Assembly: GCA_019348365.1 (NCBI GenBank)
Contig: JAHWJO010000328.1
Location: 1 to 5,703 of the forward strand
DNA: 5,703 bases
Source: Armatimonadota bacterium
Lineage (GTDB): Bacteria > Armatimonadota > DTGP01 > JAHWJO01
Direction of reading: 5' to 3'
In this document: positions 5,666-5,703 of the stretch, piece after piece
Layout of the letters: every line of letters starts with the position of its first letter
Numbering within the stretch: position 1 is the first letter of the stretch
Made by a program: the position numbers and the translations under genes
The notes under the pieces: model-generated
Database searches by the model: none
What the model saw: only the letters and a program-made list of their open reading frames with translations
Told to the model about the DNA's origin: nothing

Positions 5666-5703
5666 GTGCCGGTAGATAATTACGGCGTGCTCAAGGGCCG
5701 CGC
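5666..5703 (+). CDS. YukJ/DUF2278-family protein, N-terminal fragment (cut by window end)
   Basis: A GTG at 5666, preceded by GAGG (5655-5658, 7-base spacing), opens a frame reading MPVDNYGVLKGR and running off the window. Proteins of the DUF2278 family, named after Bacillus subtilis YukJ, typically begin with a very similar NYGVLKGR-type stretch, which is the basis of the call. Only 12 full codons are visible, so this rests on recognition of one N-terminal motif. The gene starts 30 bases after the peptidase stop codon with no terminator between, so it may be co-transcribed with the peptidase. The family's biochemical function is not established to my knowledge. Confidence 0.6.
   Translation, partial: MPVDNYGVLKGR

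Overview
The window reads as a short stretch of bacterial chromosome, probably one end of a metagenomic contig. All recognised genes lie on the + strand. Most of it is GC-rich: a 60-base line inside the peptidase gene counts to 70% G+C. Together with Shine-Dalgarno-led starts, this suggests a high-GC bacterium. A PIG-L deacetylase, a solitary ECF-type sigma factor and an exported prolyl oligopeptidase are compatible with Armatimonadota, Acidobacteriota, Planctomycetota or similar lineages. There is no rRNA or other phylogenetic marker, so that placement is only a guess.

Layout. Bases 1-160 are C/A-rich low-complexity DNA without a gene, possibly a contig-end artefact. A tandem 8-base repeat (166-197) runs straight into the ribosome binding site of a PIG-L/LmbE-type zinc deacetylase gene (216-986). 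A short T-rich spacer with a 9-base direct repeat leads to a two-gene unit. Its first gene is an ECF-like sigma factor (1073-1744). The second, overlapping it by 8 bases, encodes an unrecognised soluble protein (1737-2444) with a strikingly regular His-x-x repeat, a proline-rich hinge and a predicted coiled coil. A near-perfect intrinsic terminator (2470-2505) closes this unit.

Immediately after the terminator the composition drops to roughly 43-52% G+C on the lines counted. An extended -10 promoter is visible there, followed by an unrecognised tryptophan-rich protein (2593-3402, probable TTG start). The low-GC stretch ends only inside the signal-peptide region of the next gene, a full-length secreted prolyl oligopeptidase of family S9A (3425-5635) with its whole catalytic triad. 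Thirty bases further on, the first 12 complete codons of a YukJ/DUF2278-family gene are visible (5666-5703, cut by the window end).

How the genes relate. The sigma factor and the His-repeat protein are almost certainly co-translated, so the second protein is the natural candidate partner or regulator of the sigma factor. It has no visible membrane segment or zinc anti-sigma motif, so it is not a textbook anti-sigma factor. The other genes look like independent accessory functions. No complete known multi-gene system (defence, secretion, CRISPR, mobile element) is visible; the sigma/His-repeat pair is the best candidate for something undescribed.
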